Below, in pieces: positions 1-7,733 of a stretch of DNA of 24,508 nt. Made by a program: the position numbers and the translations under genes. This DNA comes from CAKSNH01 sp964422725. Its GTDB lineage: Bacteria; Bacillota; Clostridia; UBA1381. The first letter of the stretch is position 1; each line of letters starts with the position of its first letter. The notes under the pieces were generated by a model. That model saw only the letters and a program-made list of their open reading frames with translations, searched no databases and was not told where the DNA came from. The stretch lies in NCBI GenBank assembly GCA_964422725.1, contig CAYRCC010000031.1, forward strand, positions 1-24,508. Direction: 5' to 3'.

Positions 1-41
1 TCCGCTCCGCTCAAGTGCCGTCCTCAACTGACGACTTATTT

Positions 42-70
42 ATTGTAACACACCCTGCCCCTTTTGTCAA
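42..70 (-). promoter_or_regulatory. Strong sigma-A-type promoter firing left out of the window
   Basis: On the minus strand a perfect TTGACA -35 (70-65) is followed after exactly 17 bases by TACAAT (47-42). Transcription would start near position 35 and leave the window. The roughly 35 transcribed bases contain no start codon with a ribosome site, so the gene served lies beyond the left edge. The quality of the promoter would fit a stable-RNA or highly expressed gene, but the product cannot be seen. Confidence 0.6.
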
Positions 71-396
71 CACTTTTTTACAAAAAAAATTCACATTGTG
101 CAATTTTTACATCAAAATCGCAATTTATCAACGCTCAGATATAATTATTTCACAACTGTCCACGCTTTTAACGCCGTTTGCGTTTCACATTTAACATTTT
201 CAAATAAATATTTTCATTTTTATCCGCACATCAACGCCGCATTTTATATAATAATATATATAAACGACAGCAAAGTACAAAACCCAATACAAATCGACAT
301 TAAATTTCTATGTTCATCTTTAGCACTCATATCGAACAGAAACGATAGTAAAATCAATAATAAAAGTTTATCTTTACAACTTCGAGGTATCGCAAC
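71..396. other. AT-rich intergenic region upstream of the first XRE gene
   Basis: There is no convincing gene here. An open frame from 98 to 400 has low-complexity composition, no ribosome site and no recognisable motif, so it is treated as chance. TATAAT hexamers occur at 140-145 and 247-252 on the plus strand and could be -10 boxes for the gene at 397, but neither has a good -35 at 16-18 bases. Confidence 0.4.
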
Positions 397-633
397 GTGA
401 AAATATATTGGCATAACGGACAAAAGAACATAATAGGTAAAAATCTTAAAAAAATACGTCTGTCAAAGAAATTAACCCAAAACGATATTGCCGCAATGCT
501 TCAGCTGCAAGGTTACGAATTTGACAGAATCACAATATCACGAATTGAAAACGGACTGCGTTTTGTTCCCGATTATGAAGTCAGAATTTTATGCAAAATA
601 CTCAATATAGCATATTCCGATTTACTGGACTGA
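397..633 (+). CDS. Small XRE-family HTH DNA-binding protein (78 aa)
   Basis: This is a stand-alone Cro/C1-type helix-turn-helix protein of 78 residues. The HTH spans about residues 14-70: 'LKKIRLSKKLTQNDIAAML' supplies the first helices, 'RITISRIENGLR' the recognition helix, and the end 'ILNIAYSDLLD' is typical of the family. No effector or dimerisation domain follows. The start is GTG at 397, chosen because GAGGT at 384-388 gives an 8-base spacing and no in-frame alternative occurs before the HTH. It lies 121 bases upstream of a second XRE gene in the same direction. Likely role (inferred): a small transcriptional regulator, possibly autoregulatory; the target is unknown. Confidence 0.85.
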   Translation: MKIYWHNGQKNIIGKNLKKIRLSKKLTQNDIAAMLQLQGYEFDRITISRIENGLRFVPDYEVRILCKILNIAYSDLLD

Positions 634-706
634 CAAATATTCATACAGCTCCGGCAAACTTTTTATCAAAATAAATAAAATGCTTTAAATCTAAAAAATA
701 ATGTTA

Positions 707-712
707 TATAAT
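707..712 (+). promoter_or_regulatory. Probable -10 box for the second XRE gene
   Basis: TATAAT at 707-712 lies 43 bases before the ATG at 755. Seventeen bases upstream is TTTAAA (684-689), which matches the -35 consensus at four of six positions. The surroundings are AT-rich, so chance matches are possible. It would let this gene be transcribed separately from the smaller XRE gene. Confidence 0.4.
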
Positions 713-754
713 AAGACCGTAATCATTAAAAATATATAAGAAAGGATTTTTTAA

Positions 755-1345
755 ATGATATGTTTTAAAGAACGTCTGAAACAGCTGCGCAAGGACAAAT
801 GTTTAACACAGCAGGAGCTCGCCGAATTGATGAGCGTTTCCAAATCAACAATCTCAGGTTATGAAACGGGTGCATATCAGCCGTCACTTGAAAATCTTAT
901 CAGAATTGCCAACATATTCGACGTATCGGCGGACTATTTCTATGCAAATCTCAAACAAACGCTTTCGGAATACAAAACCGACATACGTGTACCCGTAATT
1001 TCAAAAATTCCGGATAATATCAGCCTATCCGACGAGCTTGCTGACATTTGCGACACCTCACCCATAAAAGTGCTTTATTTCCGAAGTATTCCGCCCGAAT
1101 ACAAGCAAAACTACCTGCAATATTTCATATTTGAAAAGAATACCGTGCAATACATAATCCGTATCGGCGAAAACTGCTCAAACGGCGACACCGTACTTGC
1201 GTGTGTCAACGGCGGTGATGCCGATATGTATCTGTGCATAAAACGCGACTGCGATAATGTTCTTATCGACTCGCAAAACAACAAATATACCTCAAGCCTT
1301 CACATTATCGGAGTTGCTGTGGAAATTCGCGGCAATCAGCAATAG
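755..1345 (+). CDS. XRE-family regulator with S24/LexA-like C-terminal domain (196 aa)
   Basis: An N-terminal Cro/C1 HTH (about residues 5-62, 'LTQQELAELMSVSKSTISGYE' region then 'PSLENLIRIANIFDVSADYF') is joined to a C-terminal part of about 120 residues. That part resembles the S24/LexA-fold domain of phage-type repressors: 'VPVISKIPD' near residue 80 as in the family's domain entry, then 'NGDTVLACVNGG', 'CIKR' and a closing 'IIGVAVEI' strand. The usual GDSM motif carrying the catalytic serine is not seen, so self-cleavage is unlikely and the domain probably dimerises or senses a signal; this is inference. The start is ATG at 755, behind AAGAAAGGA at 738-746. The gene faces clpE across a hairpin-rich intergenic region. 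Assignment as an XRE regulator is sure; the S24-like call is moderate. Confidence 0.85.
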   Translation: MICFKERLKQLRKDKCLTQQELAELMSVSKSTISGYETGAYQPSLENLIRIANIFDVSADYFYANLKQTLSEYKTDIRVPVISKIPDNISLSDELADICDTSPIKVLYFRSIPPEYKQNYLQYFIFEKNTVQYIIRIGENCSNGDTVLACVNGGDADMYLCIKRDCDNVLIDSQNNKYTSSLHIIGVAVEIRGNQQ

Positions 1346-1377
1346 ACAAAACAAATTCCAATCATAAATTGCGCATA

Positions 1378-1420
1378 TACAGCAAAAAAACGCCGAAAAC
1401 CCACAAAAGTTTTCGGCGTT
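1378..1420 (-). terminator. Terminator-like hairpin, copy 1
   Basis: A 12-bp perfect stem, AACGCCGAAAAC (1389-1400) with GTTTTCGGCGTT (1409-1420), encloses an 8-base loop. Read on the minus strand it is followed by a T run, so it can stop transcription leaving clpE. On the plus strand no T run follows, so it is a poor terminator for the XRE gene. It is nearly identical to copy 2 at 1632-1676. Confidence 0.6.
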
Positions 1421-1631
1421 ACAAAGTGTAAACCTATTGGTTTTGCTTAAAATTTTTGAGGAGGTTTCGCTGTCTGCGGACAGCGAAAAACTTTTTTAAA
1501 AAATTTGAACAAAACTTGAACGCTTAGGATTTTCGTCATCTGCGGACGACGATTTAAGGCTCTGCCTTAAAAATCCGCAAGCCTTTGAAAAGGCTTGACC
1601 TAAACTTTAACACAAAACACGTTGGGCTCTC

Positions 1632-1676
1632 TACAGCAAAAACGCCGAAAACCCGCAAAAGTTTTCGGCGTTTTTT
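1632..1676. terminator. Bidirectional intrinsic terminator, copy 2, at the clpE 3' end
   Basis: The 12-bp stem of 1641-1652 with 1661-1672 is followed by a T run on both strands (1671-1676 on plus; the A run 1638-1642 read on minus). It sits directly after the clpE stop codon and can serve both clpE and rightward transcripts. It differs from copy 1 by one loop base and two A residues in the flank. Confidence 0.75.
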
Positions 1677-1677
1677 A

Positions 1678-4026
1678 TTACTGAATTTTTGCGGCTGTCA
1701 GCACAATTTCACCGTCTTTGCCGTCGGCGGTGATAACCGTACCGCTTTGTATCTCGCCCACAAGCGACAAATGCGCCAGCTTATCCTCAAGCTCGTTCTG
1801 AATGGCACGTTTCAGCGGCCGCGCTCCGTATTTCGGGTCGTAGCCTTTCTCGAAAATAACTTCCTTTGCCGCATCTGTAAGTACAAGCTTTGCGCCCTTT
1901 TCCTCGATATTTTCATAAATATCCTTAAGCAGCAACTCTATAATCTGTTTCATTTCTTCCTTTTCAAGCGGTTTAAACGTAACAATATCGTCAATTCTGT
2001 TCAAAAATTCCGGTCTGAAACTGCGCTTTAAGCTTTCTTTTACATTATCAACCAGTTTTAACCCGTCATCACCCGTAAATCCAAGCGATTTGCCCTTGAA
2101 CTCAGAACCGGCGTTAGTCGTCATAACGATAATTGTGTTTTCAAAATTAATCAGCTTGCCGTGACTGTCGGAAACTCTTCCGTCGTCAAGAATCTGCAAA
2201 AACAGATTAAACACCTCCGGATGCGCTTTTTCGATTTCGTCAAGTAATATAACCGAGTACGGTTTACGGCGCACCTTTTCCGTAAGCTGACCGGCATCGT
2301 CATAACCGACATACCCCGGCGGTGATCCTATCAGCTTTGATACCGAGTGTTTTTCCATATATTCGGACATATCAATCCTTATGAGTGCCTCCTCATTGTC
2401 AAACATAACTTCGGCAATTGTTTTTACAAGCTCCGTCTTACCTACACCCGTAGGACCGGCAAATATAAACGAAACCGGTCTTTTATGCTTTGAAATATCG
2501 GCTCTGCCGCGCCTGATTGCACGTGAAACCGCTTTCACAGCCTCGTCCTGACCTACTACTCTCTTGTGTATTCTGTTTTCCAAGTCCAAAAGCTTTGCCG
2601 CCTCGTCCTCCGCCAGACGATGAACCGGAATTTTCGTCCAATTTTCAATAACCGCGGCAATATCGTCAAATGTGATTTCAGCTTTGTCCGCCTCCGCCTG
2701 AAGTTCTTCGATTGCTTGGTTTAGCTGTATTGTGCGGCTTTTCAGCTCGGCAATCTTTGCAAAATCCTCACACGATGTCGCTTCCTCCATTTGCTCGGCA
2801 ATATCCGCAAGCTCAGCTTTATGATTTGTGATATCGTAAAGCGGCTTATTTTTCAAATTAACTCTCGAACCCGCCTCATCAATTACGTCAATAGCTTTAT
2901 CCGGAAGAAAACGATCCGTAATGTAGCGTTCCGACATGCGCACCGCCTGTTCGATTACTTTGTCGGAAATTTTGACTTTATGATAATTTTCGTAATAATC
3001 CTTAATTCCTTTCAGAATTTCCACACTTTCGTCAACCGACGGCTCATCAACCAACACCGGCTGAAAACGTCTTTCAAGTGCGCTGTCCTTTTCAATATGT
3101 TTTCTGTACTCCGACAGCGTGGTAGCTCCGATTACCTGTATTTCACCGCGTGCAAGCGCCGGCTTTAATATATTCGCCGCACTCATTGCGCCCTCGGCAT
3201 CACCGGCGGCAACGATATTATGAATTTCGTCGATAATCAAAATCACATTGCCCATATTCTGCGCTTCTTCCAAAAGTGCCTTGAGTCTTGCCTCGAACTG
3301 ACCGCGAAACTGCGTGCCGGCAACTATCGCCGTAAAATCAATCAAATACAGCTGATAACCGAATAACTTCGGCGGCACATTCTTTTCAAATATACGGCAC
3401 GCAAGTCCTTCGGCAATCGCCGTTTTGCCGACACCCGGCTCCCCCAGTAAAACAGGGTTGTTCTTTGAACGCCTGTTCAAAATCTGAATAACGCGGTCAA
3501 TTTCTTCGTTTCGGCTGATTACCCTGTCCACCTGTCCCAACGCGGCTTTCGCGGTGAGGTTAGTGCCGTAAGTATCCAGCATACTTTTCTTTTTCGACTT
3601 TGACTTATTGTTTTTTGTATTTTTCTTGTCTTTATCACTCTCACTGCGGAAAGGAACAACGCCGCTGCCGCCGAACAGATTGTTCAAAAAACCCAGCGGT
3701 GCGGTTTGCGCGCCGCCCTCTCCGTCCGTATCGGCTCCGTCCTCGTCACCGCCGTCAAACGGCACAATTCCGCCGAGCATACCGCCTAGCATTTCCGGAT
3801 CGGAAATGTCGCCTATATTTTCCATAAATTCCGACATTTGCTCATTAAGACCCTCTATGTCGTCCTCACCGATTCCCATTTGCTGCATCATTTCATTAAG
3901 CGGCGCAATACCGAGTTCTTTTGCGCATACAAGACACAAGCCTTCGTTCGAGGTTTTGCCTGCCTCCATTTTGGTAATGAAAACAACAGCGGGATTTTTG
4001 TTACATCTTGAACACAATTTTGTCAC
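1678..4026 (-). CDS. clpE: ClpE-type ATP-dependent Clp protease ATP-binding subunit
   Basis: Hsp100/Clp AAA+ unfoldase of about 782 residues that would thread damaged proteins into ClpP. A ClpE-type zinc finger opens the protein (Cys 5, 8, 31, 34; CX2C-X22-CX2C) in place of the double Clp_N repeat of ClpC. An acidic Gly-rich linker (about 75-120) and a Lys/Ser stretch (about 130-148) follow. The first AAA+ has GEPGVGKT (195-202) and 'ILIIDEIH'; a short coiled M-domain is at about 400-450; the second AAA+ has GPTGVGKT (524-531) and 'VILLDEIEKAHPE'. An LGF tripeptide (648-650) fits the ClpP-binding loop. GTG at 4026 is preferred because GGAG (4038-4035) lies 8 bases upstream; the in-frame GTG at 4032 would have only 2 bases. 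No ctsR or mcsAB gene is adjacent and no CtsR operator was recognised. Identity as Clp ATPase is certain; ClpE rather than ClpC rests on the zinc finger. Confidence 0.93.
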   Translation of the reverse strand: MTKLCSRCNKNPAVVFITKMEAGKTSNEGLCLVCAKELGIAPLNEMMQQMGIGEDDIEGLNEQMSEFMENIGDISDPEMLGGMLGGIVPFDGGDEDGADTDGEGGAQTAPLGFLNNLFGGSGVVPFRSESDKDKKNTKNNKSKSKKKSMLDTYGTNLTAKAALGQVDRVISRNEEIDRVIQILNRRSKNNPVLLGEPGVGKTAIAEGLACRIFEKNVPPKLFGYQLYLIDFTAIVAGTQFRGQFEARLKALLEEAQNMGNVILIIDEIHNIVAAGDAEGAMSAANILKPALARGEIQVIGATTLSEYRKHIEKDSALERRFQPVLVDEPSVDESVEILKGIKDYYENYHKVKISDKVIEQAVRMSERYITDRFLPDKAIDVIDEAGSRVNLKNKPLYDITNHKAELADIAEQMEEATSCEDFAKIAELKSRTIQLNQAIEELQAEADKAEITFDDIAAVIENWTKIPVHRLAEDEAAKLLDLENRIHKRVVGQDEAVKAVSRAIRRGRADISKHKRPVSFIFAGPTGVGKTELVKTIAEVMFDNEEALIRIDMSEYMEKHSVSKLIGSPPGYVGYDDAGQLTEKVRRKPYSVILLDEIEKAHPEVFNLFLQILDDGRVSDSHGKLINFENTIIVMTTNAGSEFKGKSLGFTGDDGLKLVDNVKESLKRSFRPEFLNRIDDIVTFKPLEKEEMKQIIELLLKDIYENIEEKGAKLVLTDAAKEVIFEKGYDPKYGARPLKRAIQNELEDKLAHLSLVGEIQSGTVITADGKDGEIVLTAAKIQ

Positions 4027-4179
4027 TGTCACTTCTCCATTCTAAAATAGTATATACAAACTCAGACCGAAAACACAAGTTTCCGCATCTGCCGAATTTT
4101 CGGTGCATATGCCGTTTATACGGTTTTAGCCCGATATCCGGTATAGATTAATTCATTACGAAATTAACTGACAGACAGT

Positions 4180-4208
4180 ATTGTATCACATATTTATCAA
4201 TTTTTAAA
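4180..4208 (-). promoter_or_regulatory. Probable clpE promoter
   Basis: On the minus strand TTTAAA (4208-4203) and TACAAT (4185-4180) are separated by 17 bases. This would give a leader of about 145 bases before clpE. The -35 matches consensus at four of six positions, the -10 at five of six. Confidence 0.45.
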
Positions 4209-4313
4209 GTGTTTTTATGTAATTCTTTTTAAACATTATGTTAAATTATCCGCAAAATACGCTTTTCCGCGCCTTTACACGCAAAATTTCCCGTCAAAAA
4301 GCAGTGCGGACAC

Positions 4314-4347
4314 AAAAAAGCCGCCGGCACAACACCGACAGCCTTTT
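4314..4347 (-). terminator. Intrinsic terminator of the hydrogenase-chemoreceptor gene
   Basis: On the minus strand an 8-bp stem (4342-4335 with 4327-4320, two G-T pairs) and a 7-base loop are followed by TTTTTT (4319-4314). Upstream A residues extend the stem against the T run. It lies about 75 bases past the stop codon at 4420. Confidence 0.7.
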
Positions 4348-4419
4348 AAAAATCAATTTCACTGTATTTACGAGTCAAAACCACGAAATATCGGTGTTGC
4401 GCAAAGCGAAATCACACCT

Positions 4420-6327
4420 TTAACCGTTCTGCTCAATCTGAGCAACTATTGTATTGATATTCTGCGACATATCGGCAACATTTTCCATAGCTGTTCCGAT
4501 TGACTTTCCGAGCATTTCCGTTTCCGATATTGATTTTGACATATCTATTACGGTTTTTGACAAATCATCGGATATATGCGTAATATCGACAATAAGCGAC
4601 TGAATATTCTTTATTGCCTTTTCGATAAGCTCTTTATTGTTTATACCGGCATCAACCGCAACCTTTGAGTTTGCCGCAAGCACCCGTATCTCCTGTGCAA
4701 CCGCTCCGAAACCTTTGCCCTCCGCGCCGGCGCGGTTAGCCTCAATACCGGCATTGAGCGAAAGCAGGTTTATCTGCGACGCAATATCCTCGATATCCTC
4801 CGACATTTTCGCGTATGCATCTGCACCGGCATTAATCTCACTCAGTGCAGACGTGATATTCTGACATTCGTCTTTAAGGTTTTCCGCCTTACTTGCCAAA
4901 TCACCCATAGAATTTGTGTTGTTGCTGTTGAGCGAGGCAAGGTCGGAAATATCACTGTCAACCGTACCGATATTATTGGAAAGACTCTGCGCAATACTCT
5001 GCAATTCCTTGGTCATACCGAGCAAATTCTTGTTTACCGCCTCCGCCGCCGCGGTAGCCTCACTGCTCTTTTTCTGCGTGTACTGCAAGCAGTTTTCACG
5101 CACATTCCGTCCGCGTATAATTGCATATGCCATTTTTTCACAGCTGTCGTAACCGCACGCGTGACAGTCAAAAGTACGCTCGTTGTGAGTATATTTGAGC
5201 ATTGAATTGTACACCTCGTCAAGCTGACTGCTTGACACCTCCGGCATAAACATTTTAAGCGATTTATACTGTCTTAGGAAGTCGTCAAGATTCAGCTTTC
5301 TGTCAAGACGGTCATAATGCAGTTTTGTACTCAGCGTTTTTTTGCGCAAAGCGTTTACCGACTTTGTAACCTGTCGCATTGACTTTGTAATTCTGAACAC
5401 ACTGTGGTCGTTTCCTACAGCCGGTCCGCCGTTACAGCCCAATTCGCAGTTCAGCACGTCAAAAACAACCGGACGCTGTTTTTCCTCCTCTTTATCGTAA
5501 AAATCAAGGTCGTCATAAACTCTGTTCGTACCCTCGGAATTGATAACGTTAAGCATCGGCATAAACAGCTGAAGATTATCTTTCAAACCGCCCGGCATAG
5601 GATACGCCGAACCGGCAACGCCTTTATCGAGATCAAACTTAAACGGCTGGTCGCACGGTTTGTCGAACATATTAATAGGAAGCATTTTTTTCAGTTTCTC
5701 AAACGTTACGTTATATTCCACCAGTCCCGTCTGCTGAAATTCGTCTTTTTTTGCAATACAAGGCGACAGCGCGGCAAACTTACCTCTTATTCCCATATAC
5801 TTTTTCGCATAAATAACCTCGCACAGCATAGGACTCTGCACCGGCGAAAGATATTTAATAAGCTCGGTTCTGTGCATAAGTATGTAATTTGTAATAGCCG
5901 CGCACGGCTGTGAAATAATTTTCTTCGTCTTGTTCTCTTTAAGATACTTCAAATGCGCCCACGTACATATATCCGCTCCGTGACCCACATCTAAAATCTT
6001 GCTTATTCCCTTTTCCCTGAGCCAATACAAAACGTTTTCCCAATTCGGACCGTACGCCGCACGAATTGACGGCGCAACTATTACATTTATGGTATGACCC
6101 TTGGCAAGGTCGTCGAGAAACTTCTCCGTATCATCACTGTATGTTCTTGAATTGTGAGTACACGCCGAAATACACTTTCCGCATTTTATACATTTCCTGT
6201 CATCAATTGATATAACGATTTTGCCGTTTGCATCGTATTTGGTTACGTTTGCGCCGGTAGCCGGACAGACTCTCACACACGAATTACAGCCTACACATTT
6301 ATCGAGATCCACATTGATTGTACTCAT
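4420..6327 (-). CDS. [FeFe]-hydrogenase / methyl-accepting chemotaxis fusion (putative H2 or redox sensor)
   Basis: Soluble multidomain protein of 635 residues with no membrane segment. In order: two [4Fe-4S] ferredoxin motifs (Cys 11, 14, 17, 21 and 46, 49, 52, 56); a compact [FeFe]-hydrogenase H-domain (about 75-335) with all four H-cluster cysteines (C142 in 'SQPCAAI', C190 in 'SPCIAKKDE', C294 and C298 in 'NCELGCNGGP'); a Fes-type [4Fe-4S] motif (C388, C391, C396, C413); and an MCP signalling coiled coil (about 425-635) whose hairpin tip is 'EANRAGAEGKGFGAVAQE'. The residue before C142 is Pro, so the proton-transfer Cys of catalytic enzymes (TSCCP) is missing, as in sensory group C/D hydrogenases. 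Start: ATG 6327 behind GGGGTG; the longer TTG start at 6363 has no ribosome site. It has its own promoter 215 bases downstream of hydF. Inferred role: couples H2 or redox state to CheA/CheW. Domain calls are sure, the ligand is inferred. Confidence 0.93.
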   Translation of the reverse strand: MSTINVDLDKCVGCNSCVRVCPATGANVTKYDANGKIVISIDDRKCIKCGKCISACTHNSRTYSDDTEKFLDDLAKGHTINVIVAPSIRAAYGPNWENVLYWLREKGISKILDVGHGADICTWAHLKYLKENKTKKIISQPCAAITNYILMHRTELIKYLSPVQSPMLCEVIYAKKYMGIRGKFAALSPCIAKKDEFQQTGLVEYNVTFEKLKKMLPINMFDKPCDQPFKFDLDKGVAGSAYPMPGGLKDNLQLFMPMLNVINSEGTNRVYDDLDFYDKEEEKQRPVVFDVLNCELGCNGGPAVGNDHSVFRITKSMRQVTKSVNALRKKTLSTKLHYDRLDRKLNLDDFLRQYKSLKMFMPEVSSSQLDEVYNSMLKYTHNERTFDCHACGYDSCEKMAYAIIRGRNVRENCLQYTQKKSSEATAAAEAVNKNLLGMTKELQSIAQSLSNNIGTVDSDISDLASLNSNNTNSMGDLASKAENLKDECQNITSALSEINAGADAYAKMSEDIEDIASQINLLSLNAGIEANRAGAEGKGFGAVAQEIRVLAANSKVAVDAGINNKELIEKAIKNIQSLIVDITHISDDLSKTVIDMSKSISETEMLGKSIGTAMENVADMSQNINTIVAQIEQNG

Positions 6328-6422
6328 TTTATCACCCCACTCAAAATATTTACCGTCACACAAACCGCAATTTTCGGCAGCCTCAAAATATGTCGTCTTG
6401 CGGTCGGCATCTATATAGTTAT

Positions 6423-6451
6423 ATTATACTAAACTTTTTATATATTTTCAA
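6423..6451 (-). promoter_or_regulatory. Promoter of the hydrogenase-chemoreceptor gene
   Basis: TTGAAA (6451-6446), 17 bases, TATAAT (6428-6423) on the minus strand: a near-consensus sigma-A promoter giving a leader of about 90 bases to the ATG at 6327. Upstream of it, at 6499-6515, is a loose palindrome with TGGT/ACCA ends that could be an operator. The gene can thus be expressed apart from hydEGF, although no terminator was seen after hydF, so read-through is also possible. Confidence 0.7.
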
Positions 6452-6542
6452 CATATTTTTTAAAAATAGCCATTACTTTTTTGGTTGTTTTTGATATTTG
6501 GTATTATGTAAACCATTTTGATACCTTTTCCGCACCAAAAAA

Positions 6543-7733
6543 TCATATAATCTCCCCGAACGGCGCCAGACTGCGCTTTAAAATACCGTTTACGCAGGCT
6601 ATAACCATACCGTAATTCGTTATAGGCACTCCGGCGTTTGCCGCCGCCGTCAAACGGCGTTTCATTTCGGTTTCGGTGAGCATACAGCCGCCGCAGTGGA
6701 CTATCAGCTTATAATCCTCAAGCTTTTCGGGAAAGTCACTGCCCGATACAAAGTCAAAGCTTACGTCTGCCGACGAAAAACGCCGTATCATTTTCGGCAG
6801 TTTTACCGTTCCGATGTCACCGCACTGTCTGTGGTGAGTACAGCCTTCGCAGATAAGTATTCTGTCGTTGTTTTCCAAATGCGAAAGCACCGCCGCTCCG
6901 TCAAGCTGTATTTTAAGCTCTCCCTTATACCGCGCAAAAAGTATCGAAAACGACGTAAGCGCAATGTCCGGCGGCAGCATTTTATCAACCTCGGCAAATG
7001 CCTGTGAATCCGTTATAACTATTTTCGGCGGCTCGGCAAGCGTGCGCAGTACACCGGGCAAGCGATTCGGCTGACACACCACCGCCGCCGCGCCGCGCTC
7101 CAAAATGTCGCGTATCGTCTGCTGCTGCGGCAATATGAGCCGTCCTTTCGGCGCGCCCTCGTCAATCGGTATGACCAATACCGCTGTACCGCCGTTTTCG
7201 AGCAAACCGTCGGTTATGCGTTTTTCCGGTTTTTGTCGGTCAGCAAGTCTGCCGAGCATATTTTTAAATTCATCAATGTTTATACCTTTTTCGGCACTCA
7301 CCCAGATATTTTTTTCGTCACCGTCAGGTACAGTGTCAAGTAAATCAGCTTTACTGTGCACAACGACAAACGGCACATCTCTGCCCTTTACGGTATCCGC
7401 AAAAAATCCGAGTACATCGTCCGCCCCCTCACGCGAATCCGCAACCAACACCGCAATATCCGCCCTTTCGGCAACCTCGCGCGTTTTCCGAACACGCAGA
7501 CTCCCAATCTCGCTGTCATCATCAAAACCGGCAGTGTCGATAATCACCACAGGTCCGAGCGGCAAAAGCTCCATTGATTTTTTCACAGGGTCGGTCGTCG
7601 TTCCGGCAACCGCCGAAACAACCGCCGTTTCCTGTCCGGCAACCGCGTTCACCAGTGATGACTTTCCGGCATTTCTTTTGCCGAAAAACGCAATATGTAT
7701 TCTTTCGGCACTCACAACTGTGTTTAAACTCAT
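6543..7733 (-). CDS. hydF: [FeFe]-hydrogenase H-cluster maturation GTPase HydF
   Basis: HydF (396 aa) is the scaffold on which HydE and HydG build the [2Fe] subcluster before transfer to apo-hydrogenase. The N-terminal GTPase has P-loop GKRNAGKS (18-25), the 'GTTTDPV' switch, DTAG (66-69), a G4 motif HSKAD (126-130, where NKxD is usual) and 'VSAEKG'. The C-terminal cluster domain carries the HydF signature CxH...HCxxC: C298, H300 then H346, C347, C350. Length is normal for the family. Its ATG overlaps the hydG stop by 4 bases (ATGA), implying translational coupling. It is the last gene of hydEGF, and the sensory hydrogenase fusion follows. Function is well supported. Confidence 0.96.
   Translation of the reverse strand: MSLNTVVSAERIHIAFFGKRNAGKSSLVNAVAGQETAVVSAVAGTTTDPVKKSMELLPLGPVVIIDTAGFDDDSEIGSLRVRKTREVAERADIAVLVADSREGADDVLGFFADTVKGRDVPFVVVHSKADLLDTVPDGDEKNIWVSAEKGINIDEFKNMLGRLADRQKPEKRITDGLLENGGTAVLVIPIDEGAPKGRLILPQQQTIRDILERGAAAVVCQPNRLPGVLRTLAEPPKIVITDSQAFAEVDKMLPPDIALTSFSILFARYKGELKIQLDGAAVLSHLENNDRILICEGCTHHRQCGDIGTVKLPKMIRRFSSADVSFDFVSGSDFPEKLEDYKLIVHCGGCMLTETEMKRRLTAAANAGVPITNYGMVIACVNGILKRSLAPFGEII

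Larger units (their letters stand above)
1346..1677. other. Hairpin-rich intergenic element between convergent genes
   Basis: This gene-free stretch holds at least four local hairpins between two near-copies of a terminator. They are: a 10-bp stem with TGCG loop (1465-1488); a related stem with the same TGCG loop and one A-C mismatch (1533-1552); a 7-bp stem with TCT loop (1554-1570); and an 8-bp stem with TGAA loop (1578-1597). AT-rich outer arms around the first (about 1451-1509) could extend it imperfectly. No open frame with a ribosome site is present. It resembles a non-coding interspersed repeat, but copy number elsewhere cannot be judged from one window. Confidence 0.5.
4027..4419. other. 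Intergenic region between clpE and the hydrogenase-chemoreceptor gene
   Basis: It contains the clpE promoter (4180-4208), a TATACT (4054-4049, minus) close to the clpE start that lacks a good -35, and the terminator of the upstream hydrogenase gene (4314-4347). Nothing else coding is seen; the 61-codon open frame at 4238-4423 has no ribosome site or motif. Confidence 0.5.

Noticed and set aside
98..400. 100-codon open frame on the plus strand
   Set aside because: No ribosome site, no recognisable motif and AT-rich low-complexity content; it runs into the real XRE gene in another frame.
3608..4045. 145-codon open frame antisense to the clpE N-terminus
   Set aside because: It is a Ser/Pro-rich mirror of the Gly/Asp-rich linker of ClpE.
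4027..4210. CtsR operator upstream of clpE
   Set aside because: No tandem GGTCAAA-type heptads were found in the upstream region on either strand.
4330..4399. Inverted repeat CAACACCGA/TCGGTGTTG spanning 4330-4338 and 4391-4399
   Set aside because: The left arm is already used in the terminator stem at 4314-4347, and a 9-bp long-range match can be chance.
6328..6363. Longer TTG start for the hydrogenase-chemoreceptor gene
   Set aside because: The extra 12 residues have no ribosome site, whereas the ATG at 6327 has GGGGTG at good distance and begins right before the first ferredoxin motif.
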